A stretch of DNA of 64,000 nt, taken from Sulfopaludibacter sp963835555. GTDB taxonomy: Bacteria; Acidobacteriota; Terriglobia; Bryobacterales; Bryobacteraceae. The translations under genes and the position numbers were made by a program. This document shows, one piece after another, positions 35,401-43,326 of this stretch. The DNA lies in assembly GCA_963835555.1 (NCBI GenBank), contig CAWIGC010000039.1, forward strand, positions 570,452 through 634,451. Direction: 5' to 3'. The notes under the pieces were generated by a model. That model had not been told where the DNA came from, searched no databases, and saw nothing but the letters and a program-made list of their open reading frames with translations. The first letter of the stretch is position 1. Each line of letters opens with the position of its first letter.

Positions 35401-36687
35401 ATGACATCGCCAATCAGTCCCGTCCGGGACATCGAGATGACCACGCTCGCCAACGGGGTCCGTGTAATTACCGAAGAGATGCCCCACGTGCGTTCGGTTT
35501 CCGTGGGGGTGTGGATCAATGCCGGCTCGCGCAGCGAAACCAGCGAGCAGAACGGCATCTCTCACTTCATCGAGCACATGCTGTTCAAAGGCACCACCAA
35601 ACGCAGCGCGGAAGACATCGCGCGCTCGGTGGATTCCATTGGCGGCAACCTGGATGCCTTCACGGCCAAAGAGCTGGTCTGCTTCAACACCAAGGTGCTG
35701 GACCAGCATCTCTCCCACGCCTTCGACGTGCTGGCGGACCTGGTGCTTCACCCCTTGTTCCGCGACGAGGACATCGAGAAGGAAAAGAGCGTCATCCTCG
35801 AAGAGATCAAAATGGAGGCGGACTCCCCGGACTACCTGGTCCACGAAATCTTCTCCTCCAACTTCTGGAAAGACCATCCGCTGGGCAAGCCCATCCTGGG
35901 AACTCCCCAAACGGTGAAGCGCTTCGACCGCGCCATGATCCAGGACTATTACGGTTCGATCTACGTGCCGGCCAACCTGATTGTCACCGCGGCCGGGAAC
36001 CTGACGCACGAGCGGCTGGTGGCGCTGGTCTGCGAGCATTTCGAAAGCATGCCGCCGGTGGACCTACCGAAGTCGGACCCCGTTCCCGGCACCCATGCGC
36101 GGCTGGCGCTGCGCAACAAGAAAGCGCTGGAGCAGGTGCACCTGGTGCTGGGCGTGCCCTCATATCCGCTGCCGCACGAAGAACGCTTCACCTGCTACGT
36201 GATGAACACGCTGCTGGGCGGAGGCATGAGTTCCCGCCTGTTCCAGAACATTCGCGAGCGGCAGGGCCTGGCCTACGCGGTCTTCTCCGAATTGAATCCC
36301 TATCGCGATACCGGGTGCATGTCTATTTATGCCGGCACGTCCACCGAATCGGCGCGCCAGGTAGTGGAGTCGATCATGCAGGAGTTCCGGCAGCTCAAGG
36401 GCGAAACTGTCGGCGAAGAGGAACTGCGGCGAGCCAAGGACCATTTGAAAGGCTCGCTGATGCTCAGCCTGGAATCCACTTCCAGCCGCATGTCGAACCT
36501 GGCGCGCCAGGAAATGTACTTCGCCAAATTCTTCACGCTGGACGAACTGGTGGAGAGTATCGAAGCGGTCACCGCGGATGACGTGCAGCGGATCGCCCGC
36601 ACGTTCTTCGACCCCAAACAGATTGCACTGACGGTGCTGGGCAATCTGGAAACATTAAAAATCGGGCGCGAAGACCTGGCCTGCTGA
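35401..36687 (+). CDS. M16-family zinc peptidase (processing-peptidase-like)
   Basis: 428 residues from the ATG at 35401. The inverted zinc motif HFIEH is in ISHFIEHMLFKGTTKRSAED, with the third ligand Glu in KSVILEEIKMEADSP. The C-terminal M16 half has the Arg/Tyr site SSRLFQNIRERQGLAYAVFS. No signal peptide is visible, so it may act in the cytosol or on membrane-associated peptides. The frame is open upstream to 35104, but that part is antisense to rlmN. Substrate unknown. Confidence 0.93.
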   Translation: MTSPISPVRDIEMTTLANGVRVITEEMPHVRSVSVGVWINAGSRSETSEQNGISHFIEHMLFKGTTKRSAEDIARSVDSIGGNLDAFTAKELVCFNTKVLDQHLSHAFDVLADLVLHPLFRDEDIEKEKSVILEEIKMEADSPDYLVHEIFSSNFWKDHPLGKPILGTPQTVKRFDRAMIQDYYGSIYVPANLIVTAAGNLTHERLVALVCEHFESMPPVDLPKSDPVPGTHARLALRNKKALEQVHLVLGVPSYPLPHEERFTCYVMNTLLGGGMSSRLFQNIRERQGLAYAVFSELNPYRDTGCMSIYAGTSTESARQVVESIMQEFRQLKGETVGEEELRRAKDHLKGSLMLSLESTSSRMSNLARQEMYFAKFFTLDELVESIEAVTADDVQRIARTFFDPKQIALTVLGNLETLKIGREDLAC

Positions 36688-36698
36688 AGCGCGGCGAG

Positions 36699-38114
36699 TC
36701 ATCTGACCGCATTTTTCCGGCCGAATATCTGCGCTTCGAAGACAAACAGTTTGGCTTTCGGGTCCGCGGCCGCGCCCTTCCATAAATTGCTTTTCCGTTC
36801 CAGCGCCCGGATGAAATCCGCGGCCGACCACTCGCGCCCTTCCGCCACCTGGGGCAGCAGGAGGCCGGAACGGTGATCCAGCGTGAGAAATCCACCGTGC
36901 TTGCCCACGCAGAACTCCTCGGGGGTGTAGATGCGGCGGAACGGGGTCAGCAGGGAGATTTCGATATCGATGGGCCCTTCCCCCGAGGCCGCCGGACTGA
37001 ACCGTGGGTCGTCCTGGGCGGCGCTGCGCGCAAGCCCGGCAATCTCTTCCGAAATTGGCCTGCGTCCGGCCAGATTGCCGATGCAACCGAGCAACTCTTC
37101 GCCCCGGTGGAGGCTGACGAAGGCCGCACGCTTCGCGCCCAAAGCCGGGGAACCGCCGCTTGCCGGCGTCAAGGGCCGGCTACGGCCTTCGCGCAACCCA
37201 CGCAAGGTTTCCGCGGCGCTATCGAGCAGCGCTTCGCAATCGTCCGCCTCCAGACGGAACGCCGCTTGCGAGTGGAAGCCCAAGGCGGCGTAGCTGACGC
37301 TGTGATGGAAGTCGCCGGTGAGGTCGCCGGAGGTCTGGTAATCGATCACGGAGGGGTAAATGCTCTCGCGATCCAGGCGGCTCAGGACGTCCAGCATCAG
37401 GGCGATGGGAGCGGAGCCGCAGACCGTGGACTGACGCCGATCGAGGGTCTCCAGGAACCGCGCCGCATCGAGACTTCCCGCCGCTTCGATGTACTGGAAG
37501 TCGAGATCTCGCAGAAGTTGCGCGGTGTGGCGGTCGGTAGGGAACGGCAGGTGGCCGAAATCGCGGCCGTAGTGGGTGAAGTCGGACGAGGCCACAAACA
37601 CCGTGCCGGGCTGCCACGCCGCTGCCAGCACGCCCGCGGCCTGAGTGCGCTCGTCAGGGGTCAGCGGACCCACGTACAGGGGAGTGACGATGGCGTCCGG
37701 CAGACTTCTCTGCAAGAACGGAAGCTGAATTTCGAAGGAGTGATCGCAGAGCCTGGCTTCGGGGATTACGCGGAACTCGCTGGAGAAACGGCGGTCGATT
37801 TCCCGCTCCCCGAAAGGCGTGGCGATGGCACGGACGTCCGGAGTGGCGACGCCGCGCAACATGCCGCGATGCGGGAAGGCCAGCAGCACCACCCGTTCGG
37901 CGCGCTGCTGGTGAAGCGTGCGGTAGACGCCGGCAGCGACCGTGCCGGAATAGGCCGGGCCCGCGTGCGGGGTGACGAACCCCAAGCCGGCGGGCAGCGA
38001 ATGGCCGGTGCGCGCGAGGGAACAGGCATACTTCTGTTCCAGCAGCGCTTCCAGAGGCGCGGCGGCTTCGGGATACCACTGCCCGGAATACGGCGAGATG
38101 TGAACGGTAGACAT
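36699..38114 (-). CDS. Fused AmmeMemoRadiSam system protein B + A (Memo domain + AMMECR1 domain)
   Basis: 471 residues. Residues ~1-270 are a Memo-like domain (SGQWYPEAAAPLEALL, VTPHAGPAYSGTVAAGVYRT, ASSDFTHYGRDFG), a fold related to extradiol dioxygenases. Residues ~285-465 are an AMMECR1 domain (KRAAFVSLHRGEELLGCIGN, AAQDDPRFSPA, VGKHGGFLTLDHRSGLLLPQ). In most bacteria these are separate genes beside the radical SAM partner; here B and A are one polypeptide. The partner lies three bases upstream in the same operon. The reaction of the system is not established to my knowledge. Confidence 0.93.
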   Translation of the reverse strand: MSTVHISPYSGQWYPEAAAPLEALLEQKYACSLARTGHSLPAGLGFVTPHAGPAYSGTVAAGVYRTLHQQRAERVVLLAFPHRGMLRGVATPDVRAIATPFGEREIDRRFSSEFRVIPEARLCDHSFEIQLPFLQRSLPDAIVTPLYVGPLTPDERTQAAGVLAAAWQPGTVFVASSDFTHYGRDFGHLPFPTDRHTAQLLRDLDFQYIEAAGSLDAARFLETLDRRQSTVCGSAPIALMLDVLSRLDRESIYPSVIDYQTSGDLTGDFHHSVSYAALGFHSQAAFRLEADDCEALLDSAAETLRGLREGRSRPLTPASGGSPALGAKRAAFVSLHRGEELLGCIGNLAGRRPISEEIAGLARSAAQDDPRFSPAASGEGPIDIEISLLTPFRRIYTPEEFCVGKHGGFLTLDHRSGLLLPQVAEGREWSAADFIRALERKSNLWKGAAADPKAKLFVFEAQIFGRKNAVR

Positions 38115-38117
38115 GGA

Positions 38118-39227
38118 CTATCCGCAGCGGATATGCACGAGATCGGGCCGCGATTGCGGACCGGCGGCAGGCGAGGGAACGCTCCACCGGCCGGGAACCG
38201 GCGTGGCGCAGTGTGGACAGCGGCCTTCCGCCGTGAGGCGATTCGCGCGCACGCGAAAGCCGACCCGTTCGATGAGCACGCTCCGGCACTCCGGGCAGTG
38301 CGTGTCCTCCAGGCGGCCCGTTGCGGCAGGCAAGTTGCCGGCGTAGACATAATGCAGGCCGGCGGCGCGGCCTATTTCCGCGGCGCGAATCAAGGTCACC
38401 GCCGGCGTATTGGCGGGCCCGGTCATTTTGTAATCCTTGTGGAACGCGGTTACGTGCCACGGAATATCCGGTGAGATTCCGGCCAGGAAACCGGCGATCC
38501 GGCCCAACTCATCATCGGAATCGTTGAACCCGGGCACCACCAGAGTGACCACTTCCAGCCAGAAGCCCATCTGGTGGATGCGGCCGATGGAATCCAGAAC
38601 CGGCGCGATTCTGCCGCCGAGTTCGTGATAGTTGCGGTCGTCGAAGCTCTTCAGGTCCACCTTGTAAAGGTCCACCCACGGCCGGATGTAGGCGAGCACT
38701 TCGGGGGTGGCGTTGCCGTTAGAGACAAAGCCCGTGGTCAAGCCGGCGGCCTTGGCCTCGCGAAACACGGCCACCGCCCATTCCGCCGTAATCAGCGGTT
38801 CGTTGTAGGTGCTGACCAGGCTGGCGGCGCCTTGGCGGAGCGCCATGGCTACGAGGTCTTTCGGCCGCACCGTTTCGAAATCCAGCGTGGAACGGAAGTC
38901 GCGCAGCGCCTGGGAAGAGACCCAGTTCTGGCAATATCCGCAGTGCAGGTCGCACCCCAGCATTCCGAAGCTGAGCGCCTGGCTTCCCGGCAGGGCATGG
39001 AAGAACGGTTTCTTTTCGATGGGGTCGCAGAAGGCTGAATTGACGTAGCCGTAGGGAGCGTAGAGAGTACCGGCGCGATTGAACCGCACCTTGCAGACTC
39101 CGGAAAAGCCGGCGGGAATGGGACAGCGATGGCCGCAGGCGAAGCACTGGACCCGGGCGCCTTCCAGCGGCCGGTGCAACTCCGACTCGCGGACCTGGCG
39201 GCCGAGTTGTTCGGCCAGCGTTGGCAT
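38118..39227 (-). CDS. amrS: AmmeMemoRadiSam system radical SAM enzyme
   Basis: 369 residues. An N-terminal Cys-rich element (CFACGHRCPIPAGFSGVCKV) precedes the SAM/Fe-S motif CDLHCGYC, then STYNEPLI, KVDLKSFDDRNY and a C-terminal CPEC...CPHC pair. These are family features. First gene of the two-gene unit with the B-A fusion. It probably modifies a small molecule or peptide by radical chemistry; the substrate is unknown. Confidence 0.92.
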   Translation of the reverse strand: MPTLAEQLGRQVRESELHRPLEGARVQCFACGHRCPIPAGFSGVCKVRFNRAGTLYAPYGYVNSAFCDPIEKKPFFHALPGSQALSFGMLGCDLHCGYCQNWVSSQALRDFRSTLDFETVRPKDLVAMALRQGAASLVSTYNEPLITAEWAVAVFREAKAAGLTTGFVSNGNATPEVLAYIRPWVDLYKVDLKSFDDRNYHELGGRIAPVLDSIGRIHQMGFWLEVVTLVVPGFNDSDDELGRIAGFLAGISPDIPWHVTAFHKDYKMTGPANTPAVTLIRAAEIGRAAGLHYVYAGNLPAATGRLEDTHCPECRSVLIERVGFRVRANRLTAEGRCPHCATPVPGRWSVPSPAAGPQSRPDLVHIRCG

Positions 39228-39270
39228 GGATTCTTACTCCGTTGCTGACCCCATTCTACCGCGCGTACGG

Positions 39271-41442
39271 TTACCGGAACATGTCCGCCGGACATCCCAG
39301 CGTGGTGACCGCGCTACGCGCCGTATTCATGGCGTTTCCGGGCTGCCCGAGCTGATTGTACAGCCCCACCACGTTGCGCGTGGCGGTGCACAGTTGCGTG
39401 TGCACCAGGGGGCACGCCACATTCAGGCTGGAACCTCCGGGCACGTCGCGGAGGGCGCAGCTTTGGGGCGCGGTTTTGCGGTAGAGGTCCACCAGTTCCC
39501 GAGCGAAGGGAGTGTACTCCATGTGCATCCCCAGGCCCTCCATCAGGGTCACCGCCACCTGGTTATTGTCTCCGAGCTGGCGATAGGCGTTGGCCATCTC
39601 CGCGAAGAAGTAGGTTTCCGGCTGAATGCTGCGGCCGAACTTCAGGGCATCGAGCGCCTTGGCCGGCTGGTTCAGGCGGAGATAACTGCGGCCCAACTCC
39701 AGGTACAGCGGAGGCCATCCGGAGCGCACGATGCGCACGCCGTGTTCGGCGGCCCTTTCCCGGGCGACCTGGCCGGAGGCGGCATCCACCTGGGCGCCGC
39801 GCACCAGCGCGTCCACGGATTTCCGGTACCACACGCGGCTCTCCGGCGCGGGAGCGAGCGCGTCCCCTTTCAAGCGGTAAGTGAACCCCGCGTTAGCGTA
39901 GGGGGGCGATTCGCTCCGGTCATCCGGCAGGGTACCCAGAATCTCCAGGGAGCGGCGCACCTCCGCGGCCGCGCGATCCAGGTCGGGAGGCTTGGCGGTG
40001 GCCAGCGCCAGCCCCAGGCCATCGTGCGAACGGAAGCTGTTGGGGCACGAGACCAGGTTGGCGGCATATAAGTGAACGTCATCGAACCAGTCGAAGTTGC
40101 GCACAAACGTGCGCGCGGCAAACGCCGCGGCGATCCCGCCGAGCACCACGGCCGCGACCAGCGGCGCTCGTGGATTCTCCGGCGCGAATTTTTCGCATGC
40201 GGCGCGCGCCAGCAGCACCAGCATGGCGGCAAACGCGATGGCGGGGATGTAGAGGAAGCGCTCGGCCATGACGGTGCCGGTCAGGATGATGAGGTTGGAA
40301 GTGGGCGCCAGCGCGGCAAAGAACAGTCCGATACAGAAAAAGACGATGCGGTTGCGGCGAAAGCAGGCAATCCCGATTGCGCCCAATGTCAGGCAGGATG
40401 CCAGAGCGATTACTGTTTTCCAGCCTTCCACGCTGGCGAGGCTCCAGTCAAAGAGCGGGATCTGGTTATAGGAGTAGTCGCACGAAAGCTGCGCGGGCCA
40501 GACCAGCAGCCAGAGGTATTTGCCCAACACTTTGACCGCGGTCAGACGCGCCGTCCAGAAATCCGCACCGTTCAGCGGATTGTCAGCGTAAGGCACAAAG
40601 GCCGGCGGCAGTTTCCCCAGGACCGAAAAACGCACCGCCAGGTATACGGCGCACGCGAGGCCGATGGCCAGATATCCCGGCAGCCGGGCGGCCCACCGGC
40701 CGCCGCGGCCCGTGGTGGTGTCGGAAAACGCCAGATCCCATAGCACCACCGCGGCCAGCACCACAATCGCGCTCTCTTTGGAAAACATGCCGACGGCGGT
40801 GGCCAGCGCCGCCCCGGCCAGCCACGCCAGCCGCTGCCTGCCCGCAGTGCGTGTGCTCCAGATGTAGCAAAGCAGGCCGCCCAGAATACCGAATCCGGCC
40901 AGGATGTCCGCGCGCCCGACAATATTGGTGACGCTTTCGGTGAGCAGGGGATGCACCGCCCAGAGCGCCGCCATGGCAGCCGCCCACAAGCGGCGCTGGA
41001 ACAGCAGCAGAGCCAGGGCGTACACCAGCGCCACGTTGCAGCCGTGGAGCAGCAGGTTGACCCAATGGTACCCGGCGGGATTGGCGCCGTTGCCCAGCGT
41101 GACGTAGTTGAACAGATACGACAGCGTGGTGAACGGACGGTACAAACCGGCAGGCTGTTTGGGCCAGTAGTCCTGATTGAAGATCAGGAGGAGATTTTGT
41201 GCGGTGGCCGCGTGCACGCGCTCATCCATTACGATGGCCGCGCGGTTGTCGAAAGGGAACGCGTCGCGAAAGGAATTGATATTCGCCAGCAGAACGAGGG
41301 TCCACAACGCGGCCACAATCAGGCCATGCCGGCGCCACATCGGGCCGGTATCGAGCGTGGCGGAAGGCGTGGGAATCGCGGGTGGCGGAGGTGCTTCAGG
41401 TCTCCCCTGGCGTGGCCTGGATTTCATTCGTTGAATCCCCAC
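39271..41442 (-). CDS. TMTC-like membrane glycosyltransferase with C-terminal TPR repeats
   Basis: 723 residues. After a Pro-rich cytosolic leader (alternative start at 41427) come about ten TM helices of GT-C type: PFDNRAAIVMDERVHAATA in the first outer loop, LYRPFTTLSYLFNY, HWVNLLLHGCNVALVYALAL, and the DUF1736/TMTC signature ALWAVHPLLTESVTNIVGRA. The C-terminal ~280 residues contain TPR-type helices (LYLELGRSYLRLNQPAKALD). Eukaryotic TMTC proteins are O-mannosyltransferases; a polyprenyl-phosphate-sugar dependent protein glycosyltransferase is inferred. It is divergent from a second GT-C enzyme, 21 bases between starts. Confidence 0.8.
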   Translation of the reverse strand: MGIQRMKSRPRQGRPEAPPPPAIPTPSATLDTGPMWRRHGLIVAALWTLVLLANINSFRDAFPFDNRAAIVMDERVHAATAQNLLLIFNQDYWPKQPAGLYRPFTTLSYLFNYVTLGNGANPAGYHWVNLLLHGCNVALVYALALLLFQRRLWAAAMAALWAVHPLLTESVTNIVGRADILAGFGILGGLLCYIWSTRTAGRQRLAWLAGAALATAVGMFSKESAIVVLAAVVLWDLAFSDTTTGRGGRWAARLPGYLAIGLACAVYLAVRFSVLGKLPPAFVPYADNPLNGADFWTARLTAVKVLGKYLWLLVWPAQLSCDYSYNQIPLFDWSLASVEGWKTVIALASCLTLGAIGIACFRRNRIVFFCIGLFFAALAPTSNLIILTGTVMAERFLYIPAIAFAAMLVLLARAACEKFAPENPRAPLVAAVVLGGIAAAFAARTFVRNFDWFDDVHLYAANLVSCPNSFRSHDGLGLALATAKPPDLDRAAAEVRRSLEILGTLPDDRSESPPYANAGFTYRLKGDALAPAPESRVWYRKSVDALVRGAQVDAASGQVARERAAEHGVRIVRSGWPPLYLELGRSYLRLNQPAKALDALKFGRSIQPETYFFAEMANAYRQLGDNNQVAVTLMEGLGMHMEYTPFARELVDLYRKTAPQSCALRDVPGGSSLNVACPLVHTQLCTATRNVVGLYNQLGQPGNAMNTARSAVTTLGCPADMFR

Positions 41443-41463
41443 TGTATGTAATTTGCGCGAAGC

Positions 41464-43320
41464 ATGGCAAGTTTTCCGGGCTTTGCTACAGTCGAAAGGG
41501 TGGGAAAAAAGGCGGCAATCCGGCGGGCGAAGGAGACGCAGCAGAGGCCGGCGAAGTCCTCCGCGGGCCTGGATTTTTTAGAGAGACATTGCCGGTTGCT
41601 GAGCCTGCTTCTGGTGCTGTTCGCTTCGGTGCGAATCGTCTCCACCTATACCGTGTTCAATCACACCGCCGATGAGCCGGCGCACATCGCGTGCGGCATG
41701 GAGTGGCTCGATACGGGGACCTATACACTGGAGGCGCAGCACCCTCCGCTGGCGCGCGTTGCAGCGGCCATCGGTCCTTATCTGCTGGGCGCCCGGACGG
41801 TATCCACGCCGAAGACGGAGCGGGACTGGCTGGAGCGCGATGGCGCCGCCATCCTCTACCACGGGCATCGCTACGACCTGACGCTGGCGCTTTCGCGCCT
41901 GGGAACGCTGCCGTTCTTCTGGGTGGCCTGCCTGGTGGTCTATGTGTGGGGGCGCCGTTATTTCAACGGCGCGATTGCCGTGCTGGCCGTGTTCCTGTTC
42001 AGCTTTCTGCCGCCTGTGCTGGCTCACGCCGGCCTCTCCACTACGGACATGGCGCTCACCGCGTTTGTGGGCGCGGCGTTTCTCTCCGGATCCATCTGGC
42101 TGGAAGAGCCCACGCGCAGGCACGCCGTATGGTTCGGCTGGTGTACAGCGTTGATGATGCTTTCCAAGTTCTCGGGAATGGCGTTTCTGCCGGTGAGCGT
42201 GGGGCTGGCCTTGTTGTGGTACGCGGGCACCCGCCGTCCGGGAGTTGCGCCGCTATGGCGCGCCGCGCGCGATCGCCTGCCCACACTGGGACTGGCCGTT
42301 CTGGTGGCGTGCCTGGCGATCTGGGCCGGCTACCGCTTTTCCTACGGCAAAGTAGACTTCACCAGTATGCGACTGCCCGCGCCGGAACTGTACCGGGGCA
42401 TCGAGGAGGTGATGTATCACAACTCCGCCGGTCATCCGGGTTATCTGCTGGGGGAACGCAGGTCCACCGGCTTCTGGTATTTCTATGAAGTCGCGCTGGC
42501 TGTAAAGACGCCGCTGGGATTCCTGGTGCTGCTGTTCGCCGGGTTCTGGCTGGCATTGCGCTACCGGCGCGAATACCGGGAACTGTGGCCCGCCCTGTTG
42601 TTTTCGGCGGGCATTCTACTGGTGGGAATTTTCAGCCACATCAATATAGGGGTACGCCACGTTCTGCCGGTTTATCTGGGATTCTCGCTGGTAGCCGCTG
42701 TGGCTCTGGCTCGCGGCATCGAAAACGCCGGGGGCCCGCGATGGGGCCTGGTGGGCGCCGGGTCGATGACGGTGTGGATCGCAGTGTCTTCGCTGATCGG
42801 TCATCCCGACTATCTGCCGTACTGCAACGAACTGGCGGGCGGCCACCCGGAGAAGATTCTGGTGGATTCCGACCTGGACTGGGGACAGGATATCAAGCGC
42901 CTTTCCGCGCGTCTCCGGCAGGTTCATGCGGGGGAGGTGGCCTTCACGTCTCTGGTTACCGCGGACCTGGAAGGCGAGCACGGCTTCCCTCCCCTGCGCG
43001 CGGGTTACCCCAACGTTCCTTCGCGGGGCTGGAACGCCATTGGAAAGACGTACTGGAAAGAATATCGCCTGGGCCTGTTCGATACTCACCCGGAGGTAAG
43101 TCCGTGGCCCGATCGCGTGCCCGAGCAGGAACAGGTAGGGAAATCGATCCTGCTGTACTACTTTCCGGTGAGGGGGTGTGCAGGAACGAGAGAAGATTCA
43201 ACGCGGAGAAATGCGGAGGGGGCGCGAAGACCGCGGAGAAATGCTTCAGATTTCGATTTTCTCCGCGTCTTCCTCAGCGACTCCGCGCCTCCGCGATGGG
43301 TTCTCCGTTTCTCTCCGTGA
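41464..43320 (+). CDS. GT39/ArnT-like membrane glycosyltransferase with repeat-encoded C-terminal tail
   Basis: 618 residues. A basic cytosolic N-terminus precedes about twelve TM helices. The first outer loop carries the acidic pair of GT-C enzymes (NHTADEPAHIACGMEWLDTG) and EAQHPPLARVAAAIG. The soluble end contains ILVDSDLDWGQDIKRLSARL. The expected protein ends about YYFPVRG; the last ~43 residues (TRRNAEGARRPRRNASD...) are encoded by an inserted CGCGGAG repeat and look like no protein family. It likely transfers a sugar from a lipid-linked donor to protein or glycan. Divergent from the TMTC-like gene. Confidence 0.8.
   Translation: MASFPGFATVERVGKKAAIRRAKETQQRPAKSSAGLDFLERHCRLLSLLLVLFASVRIVSTYTVFNHTADEPAHIACGMEWLDTGTYTLEAQHPPLARVAAAIGPYLLGARTVSTPKTERDWLERDGAAILYHGHRYDLTLALSRLGTLPFFWVACLVVYVWGRRYFNGAIAVLAVFLFSFLPPVLAHAGLSTTDMALTAFVGAAFLSGSIWLEEPTRRHAVWFGWCTALMMLSKFSGMAFLPVSVGLALLWYAGTRRPGVAPLWRAARDRLPTLGLAVLVACLAIWAGYRFSYGKVDFTSMRLPAPELYRGIEEVMYHNSAGHPGYLLGERRSTGFWYFYEVALAVKTPLGFLVLLFAGFWLALRYRREYRELWPALLFSAGILLVGIFSHINIGVRHVLPVYLGFSLVAAVALARGIENAGGPRWGLVGAGSMTVWIAVSSLIGHPDYLPYCNELAGGHPEKILVDSDLDWGQDIKRLSARLRQVHAGEVAFTSLVTADLEGEHGFPPLRAGYPNVPSRGWNAIGKTYWKEYRLGLFDTHPEVSPWPDRVPEQEQVGKSILLYYFPVRGCAGTREDSTRRNAEGARRPRRNASDFDFLRVFLSDSAPPRWVLRFSP
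43193..43318. repeat. CGCGGAG-type intergenic repeat with 10-bp hairpin
   Basis: CGCGGAGAAA (43232-43241) and TTTCTCCGCG (43258-43267) form a perfect stem around a 16-base loop, flanked by further GCGGAG and CTCCGCG/CTCCGTTT motifs. It lies between convergent genes and is read through by the upstream GT39 gene. Similar in style, not identical, to the CCACGGAG element at 17.6 kb. Confidence 0.75.
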
Positions 43321-43326
43321 TGAAGG

